Shown here: positions 1 to 11,085 of the stretch, piece by piece
Position numbering within the stretch: position 1 is the first letter of the stretch
Layout of the letters: each line of letters begins with the position of its first letter
Assembly (NCBI GenBank): GCA_009801085.1
Contig: VNWV01000003.1
Location: 3,410,001-3,474,000 of the forward strand
DNA: 64,000 nt
From: Lasiodiplodia sp. COLG20
Lineage: Eukaryota; Ascomycota; Dothideomycetes; Botryosphaeriales; Botryosphaeriaceae
Reading direction: 5' to 3'
Translations under genes and position numbers: made by a program
The notes under the pieces: generated by a model
What the model saw: only the letters and a program-made list of their open reading frames with translations
Databases searched by the model: none
Told to the model about the DNA's origin: nothing

Positions 1-112
1 CGAAGACGGCGCTAGCTCCACGCTCTGCGCGCACCGCCCTAAATTGGCGCCCTTGACGTCGTCTTAAGCAGGCAAGCCGGGCGAAGGTCCCGCGGCTTTT
101 CCCCAAATACTA

Positions 113-1740
113 ATGTGCCAGTTCTCCACCTTGGAACATTTGGTCGAGCTTGCGCCTCCCAACCTTCTCCTCGTCTTCTGCGGACTGCTTGCCGCTCTGC
201 CAATCTCTTTTCTGTTTCTGGGTCGTCGACGCTCCACCAAGATGATTGGCCAGGCCGAAGTGCGCGCCCGCAGCTGGGGTGCATACGCAAACCTCAAGCG
301 CGACCTCACAATTGCCGATCTGAAGCCCAATGTCGCAAGCCATGATGCTGCTTCGAGGCCTGTTACGAGGGCGCCATTCCAGGGGCTGAAGGAGAGTGGC
401 GGCATCGCCGTCAGCACTCCGCCATCTTCGTCATCGTCGGCGTACGAACAGGCGTCGCCGCGCCTAGATATCCCGACGACGCAGACCGTCCTCATGCTGT
501 ACCAGCCGCGCACCCGCTACGCCCTTACGCCCAAGCATGAAACGCCCAGTCTGCACTTCGACGACGAGGTGCTGATCAAGGTGAAAGCGATTGGGCTGAA
601 TCCGATCGACTGGAAGGCACCGTAAGTCGACCAATTCCATCACCACCCATTGTCTCCTCCACCACCACCATACTAACACAACCACCAAACAGGGACTTCG
701 GCTTCGGCATCCCAACCCTCCCCTACATCAGCGGCCGCGACTACGTCGGCACCATCGTCCACGCGCACCCGTCCTCTCCCCACCAACCACGCTCCACCAC
801 CTCTTCCTCCACAGCCTCCTCCTCCTCCGCCTCCACAACCTCCTCTTCCGACGACGACAACCAACAAGGCCCCCTCTACCTCGCCGTGTCCACCGACTAC
901 CGCGACACGCGCAAAGCCGCCTTCCAAGAATACGCCATCGCGCACACCCACACCATCTGCCGCCTGCCACCCTCCCTGCCCGCCGCCTCGGGCGCCTCGC
1001 TCGGCGTAGCCTTCGTCGCCGCAGCGCTGACGCTCGGCATCTGCTTCGGGGTCGACTTCTCTCGAACTTCTCTTGGTCGCGGCCCCGACTTCCTCACCCT
1101 CCTCCAATCCATCCCAGCGTCCCGCATCCCCGCCGACGTCCTCGCCGAAGCGCACGGCAGCATCGCTGCGAACGAACGCGCGCGCGCGGGCGACTGGCTC
1201 GCGCTGTGGGGTGGGTCGAGCACGACGGCGCTGTGCGCGCTGCAGCTGGCGCGGTTGGCGGGGCTGCGCGTCGTGGCCGTCGGCGACGCGGCGAAGCACG
1301 GCGGGCGGCTGGGTGTGCGGAGCGACGTCGATCTCTGGGTCGACAGCCACGACCCGGAGCGCGCGGCGGAGGTGGTGCACGGGGTGACGGGGGGCGCGTG
1401 TAGGTTTGGGGTTGATTTTGTGGGGAGGGAGACGGCGGGGAGGTTGGCGGGGGTGCTTGGTGGAGGTAGCGAGGAGGCGCATTTGGTGGGGTTGGCGTCG
1501 AATCCGAAGGGGGTGAAGGACGGGGTTAGGGTGCATTCGGTGCCGATTAAGTTGTTTCATGAGGTGCCCGAGGTGGGAAGGGCGACTATGGAGTGGTTGG
1601 AGAGGTTGTTGGAGGAAGGGTTGCTGACGCCGCCTGAGGTCGTCGTGGAGAAGGGCGGGTTGGCGGGCGTGAATGCGGCGTTGGATCGGATGAGGAGGGG
1701 GGAGATTTCGGGACGCAGATTGGCTGTCGAGTTGGATTGA
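113..1740 (+). CDS. MDR-family (zinc-type alcohol dehydrogenase-like) oxidoreductase
   Basis: Two exons, 113-621 and 693-1740 (518 aa). The intron starts GTAAGT, has a TACTAAC branch site at 671-677 and ends AG at 692; CC joins G to keep a proline codon. The joined protein has the GroES-like start (VLIKVKAIGLNPIDWK) and a Rossmann part (WGGSSTTALCALQLARLAG, then a VVAV strand), typical of NADPH quinone/enoyl reductases of the medium-chain dehydrogenase/reductase superfamily. I see no zinc-ligand set, so a zinc-free quinone-reductase-like enzyme is more likely than a true alcohol dehydrogenase. Substrate unknown. Oddity: the first ATG adds about 120 residues, with a hydrophobic stretch near residues 16-37 and a serine run, before the catalytic fold. 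A later ATG at 494 starts too close to the fold to be clearly better, so the start is uncertain. Confidence 0.82.
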
Positions 1741-1842
1741 AGGGTGGTGGAAAAAGTAAAATTGTTGTATGTATTTTGATAGAATGAAATGACTTTTGCG
1801 TAGATTGATGTAATGACTAGAACGGGAAAAGTAGAACAGTGA

Positions 1843-3579
1843 TCATGCGAAAAGTTCCTGCTGTCTCCTAAGATCATAAGCGACAGCCTTCGCCGGCCTC
1901 GCATGCACCCCGTTCACAGTCTCCGTTGGTGGCTCCTCTCGGTAGACGTCGTACTTGTACCTGCTCCCTTCGTGATCGTCCCTCAGCTTGGACTGGCCCT
2001 TTCCATACACCTTCTCCCTCGCCGTCAGGCCGTCCTCGATCTTCTCAGGATACAAACCTCTCCGGCGGAGCTCAGGAATCAGCAGCTCGACAACATCCTC
2101 AAACGTGCCAGGTGTCGTGACATGAGCGAGGTTGAACCCATCCACATCCGCCTCGCGCACCCACCGCTCCATCTCATCCGCCACCGTCGCGGGGCTGCCC
2201 ACAGCGACGGGGCCCAGCCCGCCGATCGACGCCTTCTCGGCGACGACGCGGGTCGTGACCTTGGGCACGTCCTTGGACGTCGCCGTCAGCGTCGACAGGA
2301 TCGACTTGACGCTGTGCGCCTCCTTGGAGTGCGCCGGCGTCAGGTCCTCGTCGAGCGGCAGCTTCGACACGTCGATGCCCGTCCAGCCGCTGAACAGCAC
2401 CAGCCCGCCCACCGTCGACGCGTACTTGCGGTACTCGCGCAGCTTCGCGTGCGCCTCGGCGTCGGTGCGCCCGACGATGGGGCAGAAGGTCGCGAAGACT
2501 TTGATCGAGCGCGGGTCGCGCCCCTTGGTGGCGGCGAGGCGTCGGATGTTGTCGACCTTGGGGCGGAGCGGGATGGGGCTGTGCGAGGAGACGAAGATGG
2601 CTTCCGCGTGGGTCGACGCGAACTCGGAACCGGCACTATTCTCTAATCAGCAATAGGTGGTGTGGGTCAGCATGGGTAGCAAGCTTACGAGGATGTTCCG
2701 GCTTGGAACAGAAAGGGCGTCCGCTGAGGGGAAGGATCGGTGATGTGCCTGGTGTCGAGCTTGAAATATTTGCCGTGATGGTGGATCTCCCGAATCTTCT
2801 CGGGGAGCGCGTAGGTATCATTCTCTTTGTCCTCTACGATGGCATCGTCGCTCCAGGATCCCTCCCAGAGTTTGTAAAGGACTCGGAGATACTCGTCTGC
2901 CTGGACATAGCGCTCGTCATGCTCGATGGGTGAGTCCAGGCCAATTGCTTTGAAAGCTGCCTTCTTCCAGGATGTCACGATGTTCCAGCCAATTCGACCG
3001 TTGGTCAAGTGGTCAAGGGTAGAGAAGCGTTTGGCGAGTAAAAAGGGGGGCTCGAACGTGGTCGACGCAGTGATGCCGAAGGCCAGGTTCTTGGTCACGG
3101 CTGCCATAGCAGATATCGGCTAGTGCACTGTTAGTGATCGCCAGAACATTTAAGCGGGTCTCAGTATCATATTCTGTTAAGAGTTCTGCCGCACGTCAGA
3201 GAACTCACAATTGTCGGGTCTGTCATGGGCCATTGTGCAGCTCTCCGAATGCAATTATCCAGGCTGCCCTCATACGTATCGTAACCACCATAGGTATCGG
3301 CCAAGAACAGGGCGTTTATGTCGCCTTTCTCAAGAAGCTTGGCCAAGTCGATCCAATAGTCCAGCTTGCGTTTGTGGGCCGAGCGATCATTGGGGTTCTG
3401 TGGACCACACGTGAGTTTGAGACGGCGCATAAATAATCAACCGGACTGACCTTCCATTGACCTGGAGACAAGTGGCCAACGGTGCTCATGTCAAATGCGT
3501 TGAGCAGGATATGCTTCTTCTCGGCATGATAGCCGTTGGTGTACGCGGCCATGATTAAGGTTGTGGCTTGGATCGCCAA
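1843..3579 (-). CDS. FMN-dependent monooxygenase, NtaA/SnaA/DszA (luciferase-like) family
   Basis: Four exons on the minus strand: 3579-3451, 3397-3209, 3119-2689, 2635-1843 (513 aa; an ATG at 3552 would give 504). Every intron is GT..AG and the phases join cleanly. The fold is a luciferase-like TIM barrel of the nitrilotriacetate/dimethyl-sulfide/dibenzothiophene monooxygenase group. Family blocks visible in order: LLNAFDMSTVGHLSPGQWK, NALFLADTYGGYD, AKRFSTLDHLTNGRIGWNIV, DEYLRVLYKLWEGSW, FLFQAGTSSAGSEFA and a C-terminal DVDGFNLAHVTTPGTFEDVV. These enzymes use FMNH2 supplied by a separate reductase to oxidise N- or S-containing small molecules; the substrate cannot be read from sequence. It is divergent from the MFS carrier starting at 4185, suggesting shared control of uptake and breakdown. 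Confidence 0.9.
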
Positions 3580-4184
3580 GTGGCTGTCAAGACGAGGAAG
3601 AAGTGGCGTGGCGGAAGCGGAAGCAACTTGGCTGTTCTTGCCTCACTACACTGCAGAAAATCAGTTTCAATCTGCCGAGCTCCAGCTTTCTTATCCGCGC
3701 ACCTGGGTTCGGATGTTCCTGCATCGTCGCTTAGTCAGTCAGCGGAAGCGGGTGTGCGAAGCACGCCATACTGGGGGCATATAGCTTAATGGCTCCCCGC
3801 TTTAGCGCCTGCACCCGTTGCATGAGCCATGCGGGGTCTTCCAGCCCAGCGCGCTCGATTACTGAAAGAATGGGATTACTTCGCCCTAATCTCACTGATA
3901 AGCTATGGCGTGCCCGGAGGATTGTATGGCACTTCGATAAAAGATCCACACTCGGCATACTCTTCAGTGAAATCCAAGACAGCCAAGAGTGGACGTTGCG
4001 ATGACACTTTCGGTGTAACCTTGATACGGGCTTTTTTCCCGTCTTGTGTGGCGGCTGTGGGCCTGTGTGCTATGCTTGCACGGGTAGCGGGTAGCATCCA
4101 CGATAAAGCATTTGTAGTCCAGTCTTGCCCTGCTGAATCTTACGGTCCGCACACTGCTCCTCATCTCCCTCCCTTCAACTGAGA
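3580..4184. promoter_or_regulatory. Shared divergent promoter, monooxygenase / MFS carrier
   Basis: These 605 bp separate the two divergent start codons. I see no further convincing gene. A 75-codon minus-strand reading frame at 3731-3958 has no recognisable domain or splice context, and I do not call it. No strong TATA box stands out on either side. Confidence 0.5.
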
Positions 4185-5908
4185 ATGACGGACAGCAAGA
4201 CCGCTACCGCTACTGACACCGCAGTGGTCGACAGCCCTGCGGCGTCGTCAATCGCTGTCAACGAATTTCATGACGGCACCGCTGCAGGCAAAAAGGCCTT
4301 TCTTGCCTCATTTACCGCCGAAGAGGATAAAGCCATCAGGCGAAAAGTTGATCGGAAGTTCCTTCTCTTGATCGGCATTATATACCTCTTCAAAAATGTG
4401 AGTTCGGCGGTGGCGATGCATGATTATGCCACACTAACGGCTACCCAGGTCGACTACACCAACGCGGCTAGTGTAAAGGTTCTTCAGGTCGGCGAACCGA
4501 GCAATGTCTTGAATGAGCTCAAGATGTCGGCAAACCAGTACAACTGGGTTCAGTCCATCTACTTCGTGCGTTTTGAAACCCCCCCTCACGAGCCCGCACT
4601 GACTCTTTGCAGATATCCTACATTATTTTCGAAGTTCCGAGCAATCTGCTCCTGAAGAGAACGAGTCCGCGTAATTGGCAGACTCGTATAATCGTATCCT
4701 GGGGAACTGTCCTGGCTTGTCACGCTGCCGTCAAGAACAAAGAAGGCCTCTACACCGCACGCTTCTTCCTCGGCATGATGGAAGCTGGTATGTTTCCTGG
4801 CCTCGCCGTGCAGCTGTGCTCTTGGTACCGAGCGGATGAGATCCAGAAGCCTTTTATGTGGATGTTTGCGATTCAAAACACATCCGGAATTGTTGGGTCC
4901 TTGATTGCGTACGGAGTATCTTACATGAATGGGCTTGGTGGCCTTAGCGCGTGGAGATGGTAAGTGGGAGTGGTGACGAACAGCAGAGGTAAAGCTGACA
5001 TGTTCTGCAGGGTGTATTTGCTGGAGGGCATCGCAACTATTCTCTTCGGTGCCGTGGTGTGGGCAGTCCTTCCAGATTATCCAAAGTCGCCGCGATCAAA
5101 CAGCTGGCTCACACCGCGAGAGCAAGAGTATCTGGAGGCGCGGCTGACGGACAACGCGCCCAAGACACACGAACCGTCGTTCGAAAAGACGGAAGTTAAG
5201 GCGGCTTTGAAGGATTGGCGGACCTACTCATTCATGGCAATCCATTTTACGACAAACATGGCTGGGTATGCGCTGTCATGGCAGCTTCCTACCATCACCA
5301 CTGCTCTTGGATACGCCGGCCTTCCGCGGAACCAGCTGCTGAATATCCCTTCGGCGGCAGGATCAGTGCTTTGCATCATCTTTGCCGGATGGTTTCTCCG
5401 CCAGGCGTACCTCACTCGACCTATGTTCATCATGATCATCAACGTCATTGTTCTGGTCTTCTTCGGTGTTTTGGCGGGAGTGTCGAACAAGGCGGCCATC
5501 TATTCGGCCATCGTCGTCGGAGACTCGATTAGAGCGGCATTTTTTATCCCGTTTTTTACATGGCGGTCATCTACGCTTTCTGGAGCAACAGGCGCGGCTT
5601 TTGGCCTTGCTTTCCAGAACTCAGTAGGCCAAGTAGGAGGAGTTGTTGGGCCTCAACTGTTCCAGGAAAAGTACGCCTACAACGGCTACAAGGTCCCCTT
5701 CGCCATCTGCGCGGCGTCCTGTGGAGCAACATGCCTGGCAATTGCGTGGAGCTGGTGGCTAACAAAGGACCTTGAGCACGACATCCGCAGAATCAGGCGG
5801 CTAAGACTGAAGGCGGCCAAGCATGGTGAGGTCTACGCCGAGGATGACGTTGATATGAGTGGACAGCGCAAATTTTTCAACGGGTTTCGAAAGACGGGCG
5901 AAGTGTGA
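4185..5908 (+). CDS. MFS transporter, anion:cation symporter / allantoate permease (Dal5-like) family
   Basis: Four exons: 4185-4397, 4449-4565, 4613-4959, 5011-5908 (524 aa). The hydrophilic N-terminus leads into FLLLIGIIYLFKN, then VDYTNAASVK; later segments include YIIFEVPSNLLLKR, TARFFLGMMEAGMFPGL and a WRSSTLSGATGAAFGLAFQN stretch. These are hallmarks of 12-helix Dal5/Tna1/Fen2-type plasma-membrane symporters for organic acids, ureides or vitamins. Substrate not determinable. Intron 1 (4398-4448) is 51 nt, a multiple of three, and has no in-frame stop, so retention would only add 17 residues. The gene is divergent from the flavin monooxygenase, so it may import that enzyme's substrate (inference). 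Confidence 0.92.
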
Positions 5909-5958
5909 GGGAAGAACATGTAGCTGAAGTGGAGAGAGGTGCGTACAAGGAGTTACTG

Positions 5959-6121
5959 CAGCTGAAGGCTAGCGTGAGGAATAGTAAGGCTCCGGGTGTT
6001 AATATGCTTCAGCCTTTTCTGATCAAAATAACACATATGGATAGTTAACTATCGTTCGGACAACAGCCTTAGCTACCTATGACATCACAAATAAACAAAA
6101 CTCACGCTAGCTTTCAGTTGC
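5959..6121. mobile_element. MITE-like element, copy G, with outer inverted repeats
   Basis: This 163-bp stretch is bounded by inverted repeats: left end at 5959-5979 (GCAGCTGAAGGCTAGCGTG, then AG) and right end at 6101-6121, whose reverse complement differs at only 2 of 21 bases. Inside, 6041-6060 carries a degraded left arm of the palindrome seen in the other copies (CTATCGTTCGGAC), and CTACCTATGACAT near 6073 matches the sequence just after the right arm in the copy at 33831. It lies about 50 bp after the carrier stop codon. No clear target-site duplication was seen. The rest of the 5909-6272 intergenic gap holds no gene. Confidence 0.6.
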
Positions 6122-6272
6122 GATGTTTCTCTGTAGAGTTGGTGATGAAATCAGGGTCACGTGGATGCGCGTCTCGGCCCGCTGGTTCGGCTGCGCCGCA
6201 CCCGCGTTAAGCTCTCCACGATCGCTCCTTCCCCACCTCCACTAATCACCCTCTGAATTCCGATCCTGCACC

Positions 6273-8156
6273 ATGGCCAACATGGCGACTTTCGCGCCGG
6301 ACATCGCGCGCGACGGTTTCGTCTACCAAGGCCAGCTGCTCGCCGACGTCGGCAATTTCAACAGACACCCGCGCGCTTCTGAAGCCGAACTCACAGCCCT
6401 GCTCCGGCCCGACAAGTCATCCAAGAGCACCTCACAAAAAGATCAAGTCGGCCATTGGTACGTCGCCCAGCTCAAGCACTACGGTTTGCCGCAGACAAAA
6501 GACAAGAATGCCGCCAAAGTTCGCCTGCTCGACGCCCTCAACACGGGAAAGCTCAAGGTGCCCACCAACGTCAAGAAATTGGAGACTGCTTTGAAAAAGG
6601 AATACAACGCTGCAGTTCGCAAGGCAAGGGCGGAGGCGAAAGCCAAGCCACCGGTAGCTGACGCCGCGCCTACCACCCCAGCAAAAAAGAGGAAGAGGGA
6701 CGAACAAGATGACAATGCAGACGCCGCTTCTTCGAGGAAGACCAAAGAGGCTGAACCTGCAAAGAAGAAAACCCAAGCGACGCCCGCTGAACCTGCAAAG
6801 AAGAAACCCCAGGCGACGCCCGCTAAACCACGCACTGCCGCCACTCCGCAAAAGAAGAAAACTGCCGCCTCGAATCCGAAGAAAGCTACTTCTGACAGCA
6901 AGAAAGGCGTGTACTTCATTGCTGTGCCTGCCGTCGCCAACGAGTGGCGTGCACTTGCGGCGACGCCAAAGTCATTCAAGATTTTACTTTGTCCTGATGG
7001 TGACCACTTGTGGGGCTCTTACACCTTTGGTCCTTTCTCCGGCGTCTTCCTGATCGACGAAGACCCTCGCGATGAGACGTTCCGTTTCGTTTGGCGTGGC
7101 ACAGACACCAGTGATCCTACCAAAGTCAAGTTCGCCACGGGTCTTGGCGACATGCATTTCTTAGATGCAAGGCAGATCGCTGGAACATTCTACAATCTCT
7201 ACGATTACCGAACTTCCTTTGAAGGGAAGGTTGCAAGCGGTGCGCGTCACTGTCCTCGCGATGCTTTGAGCTTTCAAAATGAGTGGGATGATTACGCGAC
7301 CACCAACAACTGGTTTGGACGACCTAGCATTAAAGTCCCCCAGGGTGAAAGGCGTCCGATCGGTCAATTTGCTAAGAATCCCGCTCTCTCCGCTCTCAAG
7401 CCTGATGAGCCACGTTATCTTCCTGTCGACACTCCTGAAGATACACCGCCCAAGGGAAAGCAGAAGCAGAAAATCAAAGAAGAGCCAGATTCACCGCGTG
7501 ATGATTCACAACCTACACCAGCTAACACCGCTGTCAGAAGAACGTCCTACGTCCAGCCTACTGATGGCTTCTACAGCAACTCACCGTCAGGCATTCGCTC
7601 CGGATATGAACCAGTCGATATTGGCGAGATCACTGGTGTTTACGATATTCGATGTGTGCAACTTGAGGATGATTTCCTCGAAACCCAGAACAACTTGATG
7701 CTTCGCCTTTACCGCGATCCCAGGTCTTCCAAATGTTGGGCCAGTTTCGATTGGGGCCCTTTCTCTGGAGTCATTCAGATGAACCCGGGTCCGGCCAGCT
7801 ACTCGCCTCATCCAGTCACCCTCGGATGGCGTGCGCGTGATCTCTTGGCTGATCGTGTCAGATTTGGCCGAGGCTGCAATGGCGAGATGGCGTTTCTCAA
7901 ACCAGGCGTCATCGAAGGTAGATTGTTCGGTCTATACGGCGAAGTCATGGAGTTTTGGGGTGAGAGAAGGACTGGCCCGAGAAACTGTGGGCGTGCGCCG
8001 AACTCGTTCCAGGAGGATTGGAATTCTTACCCATCACAAGTCTACGGACCCCCGAGTCAAAGTGAGAGCGATGATGGAGATCTCTACGACCGGAATGGCA
8101 ACCTGAACCCACGTGGACGATTCTCCGAGTTGCTTGAGAGGAATCAGAGAGGCTGA
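6273..8156 (+). CDS. Hypothetical protein with SAP-like N-terminus, Lys-rich linker and duplicated C-terminal domain
   Basis: Single exon, 627 aa, start context CACCATGGCC. Residues about 20-110 contain a short helical block (VGHWYVAQLKHYGLP, KVRLLDALNTGKLKVP) resembling a SAP-type DNA-binding motif. Residues about 130-205 are Lys/Ala/Pro-rich with an imperfect repeat (EPAKKKTQATPA, EPAKKKPQATPA) and look like a nuclear, disordered linker. Two copies of one domain follow: about 209-345 and about 450-588. Both share GPFSGV, an 'F.L...I.G...LY' block and an 'R.C.R...SF...W..Y' ending. I do not recognise the domain. A chromatin or DNA-associated role is only an inference from the N-terminal half. 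Confidence 0.85.
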   Translation: MANMATFAPDIARDGFVYQGQLLADVGNFNRHPRASEAELTALLRPDKSSKSTSQKDQVGHWYVAQLKHYGLPQTKDKNAAKVRLLDALNTGKLKVPTNVKKLETALKKEYNAAVRKARAEAKAKPPVADAAPTTPAKKRKRDEQDDNADAASSRKTKEAEPAKKKTQATPAEPAKKKPQATPAKPRTAATPQKKKTAASNPKKATSDSKKGVYFIAVPAVANEWRALAATPKSFKILLCPDGDHLWGSYTFGPFSGVFLIDEDPRDETFRFVWRGTDTSDPTKVKFATGLGDMHFLDARQIAGTFYNLYDYRTSFEGKVASGARHCPRDALSFQNEWDDYATTNNWFGRPSIKVPQGERRPIGQFAKNPALSALKPDEPRYLPVDTPEDTPPKGKQKQKIKEEPDSPRDDSQPTPANTAVRRTSYVQPTDGFYSNSPSGIRSGYEPVDIGEITGVYDIRCVQLEDDFLETQNNLMLRLYRDPRSSKCWASFDWGPFSGVIQMNPGPASYSPHPVTLGWRARDLLADRVRFGRGCNGEMAFLKPGVIEGRLFGLYGEVMEFWGERRTGPRNCGRAPNSFQEDWNSYPSQVYGPPSQSESDDGDLYDRNGNLNPRGRFSELLERNQRG

Positions 8157-9390
8157 AAAGAAGGCGTTGGGTCTAGGCGTTCTCGGTCGAGCGGAATACT
8201 GGTTGGATTTCGGTTATGGTGTTGAGAGTCAGGTACGGATCCATTGTGGGCCTTTTGATTGTTGGTCGCCTCAAAAGTCGATACCCTTATTCAGCCACAC
8301 CAAGACTGCCCAACAGGTGGTATGACAATGGTGCGAACAAGACTCAGCTAAGCACGCTATTGACGCCCTCGACAGGTTGGGCTTGCGATGCACTCGTAAC
8401 TTTAAATGTTACCCGACGATGCTTGTCTGGCGCCAACGGCGGCATATCCGACACAGTGCAGCGGAAAATGAAAATTCATTGCTTGATTAAACGTCCAGAG
8501 GCTCAAGTATCATTAGTCTATCAAAGTGTAGTTGATTATTAGATGCGACACACCTGCATGCAGTACCTTGCGACCAATGCCACGTGCAACGGCAGTCCCA
8601 CTAACACTGGACGACTTGACTTCAGCACGAGCGGGTGATTGACCGAACGATAGCTGCAGGACGCGAATGTTCGCAGAAACAGCCCTCTTGGGACCCACGT
8701 TCGCCACTGGAGTTATCCGATCGTTGGCCGTGCCGCACCTTGGCAAATTGCCGGGCTGCTATTGTGTGCTCGTAGGCAAAGATGGCGAATTACCAAAAAT
8801 GTAATAGGGCGGCGGTTACGACACCCGCTAGTACGCAGCTGCGCCCGAACGTGAATTTGTTTTTCCCTCATGCCATAGGAAGTTGAAGCTATGGTCCAGA
8901 CGTGAATGTAGGAATTTTCTACCCTATCGATTTTTCTTTTAGAACAAAAAGAAAAAAGAGCTGAGGTTTAGTTACGGTATGCTTGCTATTCTTCGCGCTA
9001 GCCTTTGTAGGGCGGACCCTGCCACATTCTCCTCACGCCTATGCATCACGTACCAGATCTGACTCGAAAGGTAAAGCCCGCAAGACTCGGGATCTGCTAA
9101 CTTTTTGCCGCAACGGCAAGCATGCCGGCGCCGGGTCCTTATCTTCTTGCACGTCCCGTTTCCCGATCCCTTCCGCTTGGTGCAGCCATGCGCGGCGCCG
9201 CAGATGATGGCGCGTTGCAGTGGAGCGATGAGATGCTCCCTTCTGCCCGGAATTTTCGCTGCTTGCCCTTGCAGGCTGCCGTCGCAAGTAGGATAAGATC
9301 ATCGGTATTCAAGAACGGAGGTGCATCCTGCCTTTTGCCTGTATCACCACCACCTCCTCCATCGCAAAGGTAACACACCTGTTCGCAACC
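8157..9390. other. Intergenic region without a recognisable gene
   Basis: About 1.2 kb between the 627-aa protein and the pantothenate-type carrier. No reading frame with domain content or splice support on either strand. It contains one degenerate copy of the dispersed palindromic element (about 8879-9010) and a CT-rich run close to the downstream start codon. Confidence 0.5.
8879..9010 (+). mobile_element. Palindromic element, copy F (degenerate, left arm plus outer end)
   Basis: The left arm GTTGAAGCTATGGTCCAGAC differs from the consensus by two bases and is followed by GTGAATGT, as in the other copies. The right arm is lost. The outer end survives at about 8993-9009 (CGCGCTAGCCTTTGTAGG), comparable to CACGCTAGCCTTCGG in copy A. 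It sits about 380 bp upstream of the carrier gene start. Confidence 0.5.
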
Positions 9391-11085
9391 ATGGTGTCGG
9401 CGCCTTCCATTGTGCCGTCGATAGTGCCTCAGCGCGCGAAGCACTGGTATAATTGGTTTGCGGATGATGATACACATGAGGAGCGGAAGCTTATTGTCAA
9501 GGTGGACTTGTTGGTTGTTCCATACGCGTTTTTGGTCTATTGGTTGAAGTAAGTCCAGCAAGTGATTTGAACGTATGTCGCAGCTGTTCCTGACAGAAAA
9601 TCACAGGTATCTTGATCAGGCAAACATCAGTGAGTATCAATAAGGATGGCCTCTGTTGGGTGGTTTCTAATCAGCACATTAATAGATAATGCCTACGTCG
9701 CGGGTCTTTCTGATGAACTTGGATTCCATGGGAACGAACTGGTCCATCTGCAGACCATGTACACTGTCGGCGCTGTCGTCGGGCAGCTCCCATTCGCATG
9801 GCTGTTTACAAAAGTCCGGATGCACTGGCTGCTTCCAGGAATGGATCTCGCATGGGGGGTCTTCACTCTGCTGCAGTACCGGGCCAACGGCTATTCCGAG
9901 TTGATGGCGTATCGGTTCTTAGTCGGACTCTTTGAGGTGAGCGTCATCACAAGCTTACGCCCAGTTTCAATACTGACAACACACCCAAGAGTGCATACTT
10001 TCCAGCAGTACATTTTGTACTGGGCGCCTGGTATCGAGGAGGAGAGCTTGGTCGCCGAGGAGGAGTCTTTTACGTCGGCCTCACACTCGGGACTTTGACT
10101 GCCGGTCTGATCCAAAGCGCTGCAACCAGCACCCTTGAAGGTGTCCACGGCCTCTCGGGCTGGCGCTGGATGTACATCATCTGCTCCTGCATGACCTTCT
10201 TCATGGGCATTGTTGGCTTCTTCATATTCCCAGGAACACCTGACATGCCGAACAAGCTCGTCCTCAATGACCATGACATCGAGTTGGCCAAAAGACGTCT
10301 GGAAAAAGACGGTCCACGTGCCTCGGGTCAGCTGACTTGGCGCACAGTCAAGAGCGTCCTCACCAGAAAAAAGTTTTATTGCATCCTTATTTGGTGTATC
10401 CTATTCTGGAATACATCAATTAATACTAGCTCTGGTGCCTACCTGCTCTGGATCAAAAGCCTGAAGCGATTCTCATCCGCAACCGTCAACTCGCTTGGAT
10501 CAACCGCACCAGCCATTGGAATATTTTACGTCTTATTCATCTGTTTCGGCGCTGATCTTTTCCTCGGCCGCGCCGGTGCAATTACACTGTCGTACGTTTG
10601 GAATTCCATCGGCATGATCATTCTCTGCATCTGGCACGTGCCCGAGTCGGCCAAATGGTTCGCGTTCAACACATTTTACGCGTCTGTTGCCATGTCCTCA
10701 GTGCTTTACGGCTGGGCCAACGACATCATGCGCCACCATCCGGATGAGCGAGCATTCACGCTGATTGCGATGAATACCATTGCGCAAAGCACAACGGCGT
10801 GGACGCCATTGCTAGTATTCAAGACAGTCGAGGCACCCCGGTATCCGAAGGGTTATCCGTTTGTACTGGCTTGTACTATTGGAACCATAGGGATGACCTT
10901 TGTTGTCAGATATGTGCATAAGAGGGAGGAGTAAGTGTGACAACCAGCGTCGGAGGGGCAATAATGCTAACTGTTACAACAGAGAACAGCGGAAACTGAA
11001 AGCAGAGTCTGTAGATGTGGAAACCCAGCTGGGGACGCCGCCGGAGAGCACCTTTGTCGTAGACGTTGCATCCAAGCACTCTTGA
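9391..11085 (+). CDS. MFS transporter, pantothenate/vitamin (Fen2/Liz1-like) type
   Basis: Five exons: 9391-9548, 9607-9629, 9686-9936, 9990-10930, 10983-11085 (491 aa). The second exon is only 23 nt but is required: it encodes YLDQANI of the conserved WLKYLDQANINNAYVAG block. Other family signatures are MDLAWGVFTLLQYRA, AYFPAVHFVLGAWYRGGE, GWRWMYIICSCMTFFMG and FVVRYVHKREE before a short cytoplasmic tail. This is the Fen2/Liz1 plasma-membrane symporter group, whose characterised members take up pantothenate or other vitamins; the exact substrate here is not proven. All introns are GT..AG. Confidence 0.92.

Noticed and set aside
3731..3958. 75-codon minus-strand frame in the monooxygenase/carrier promoter
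   Set aside because: No recognisable domain, no splice partners; at most a remnant.
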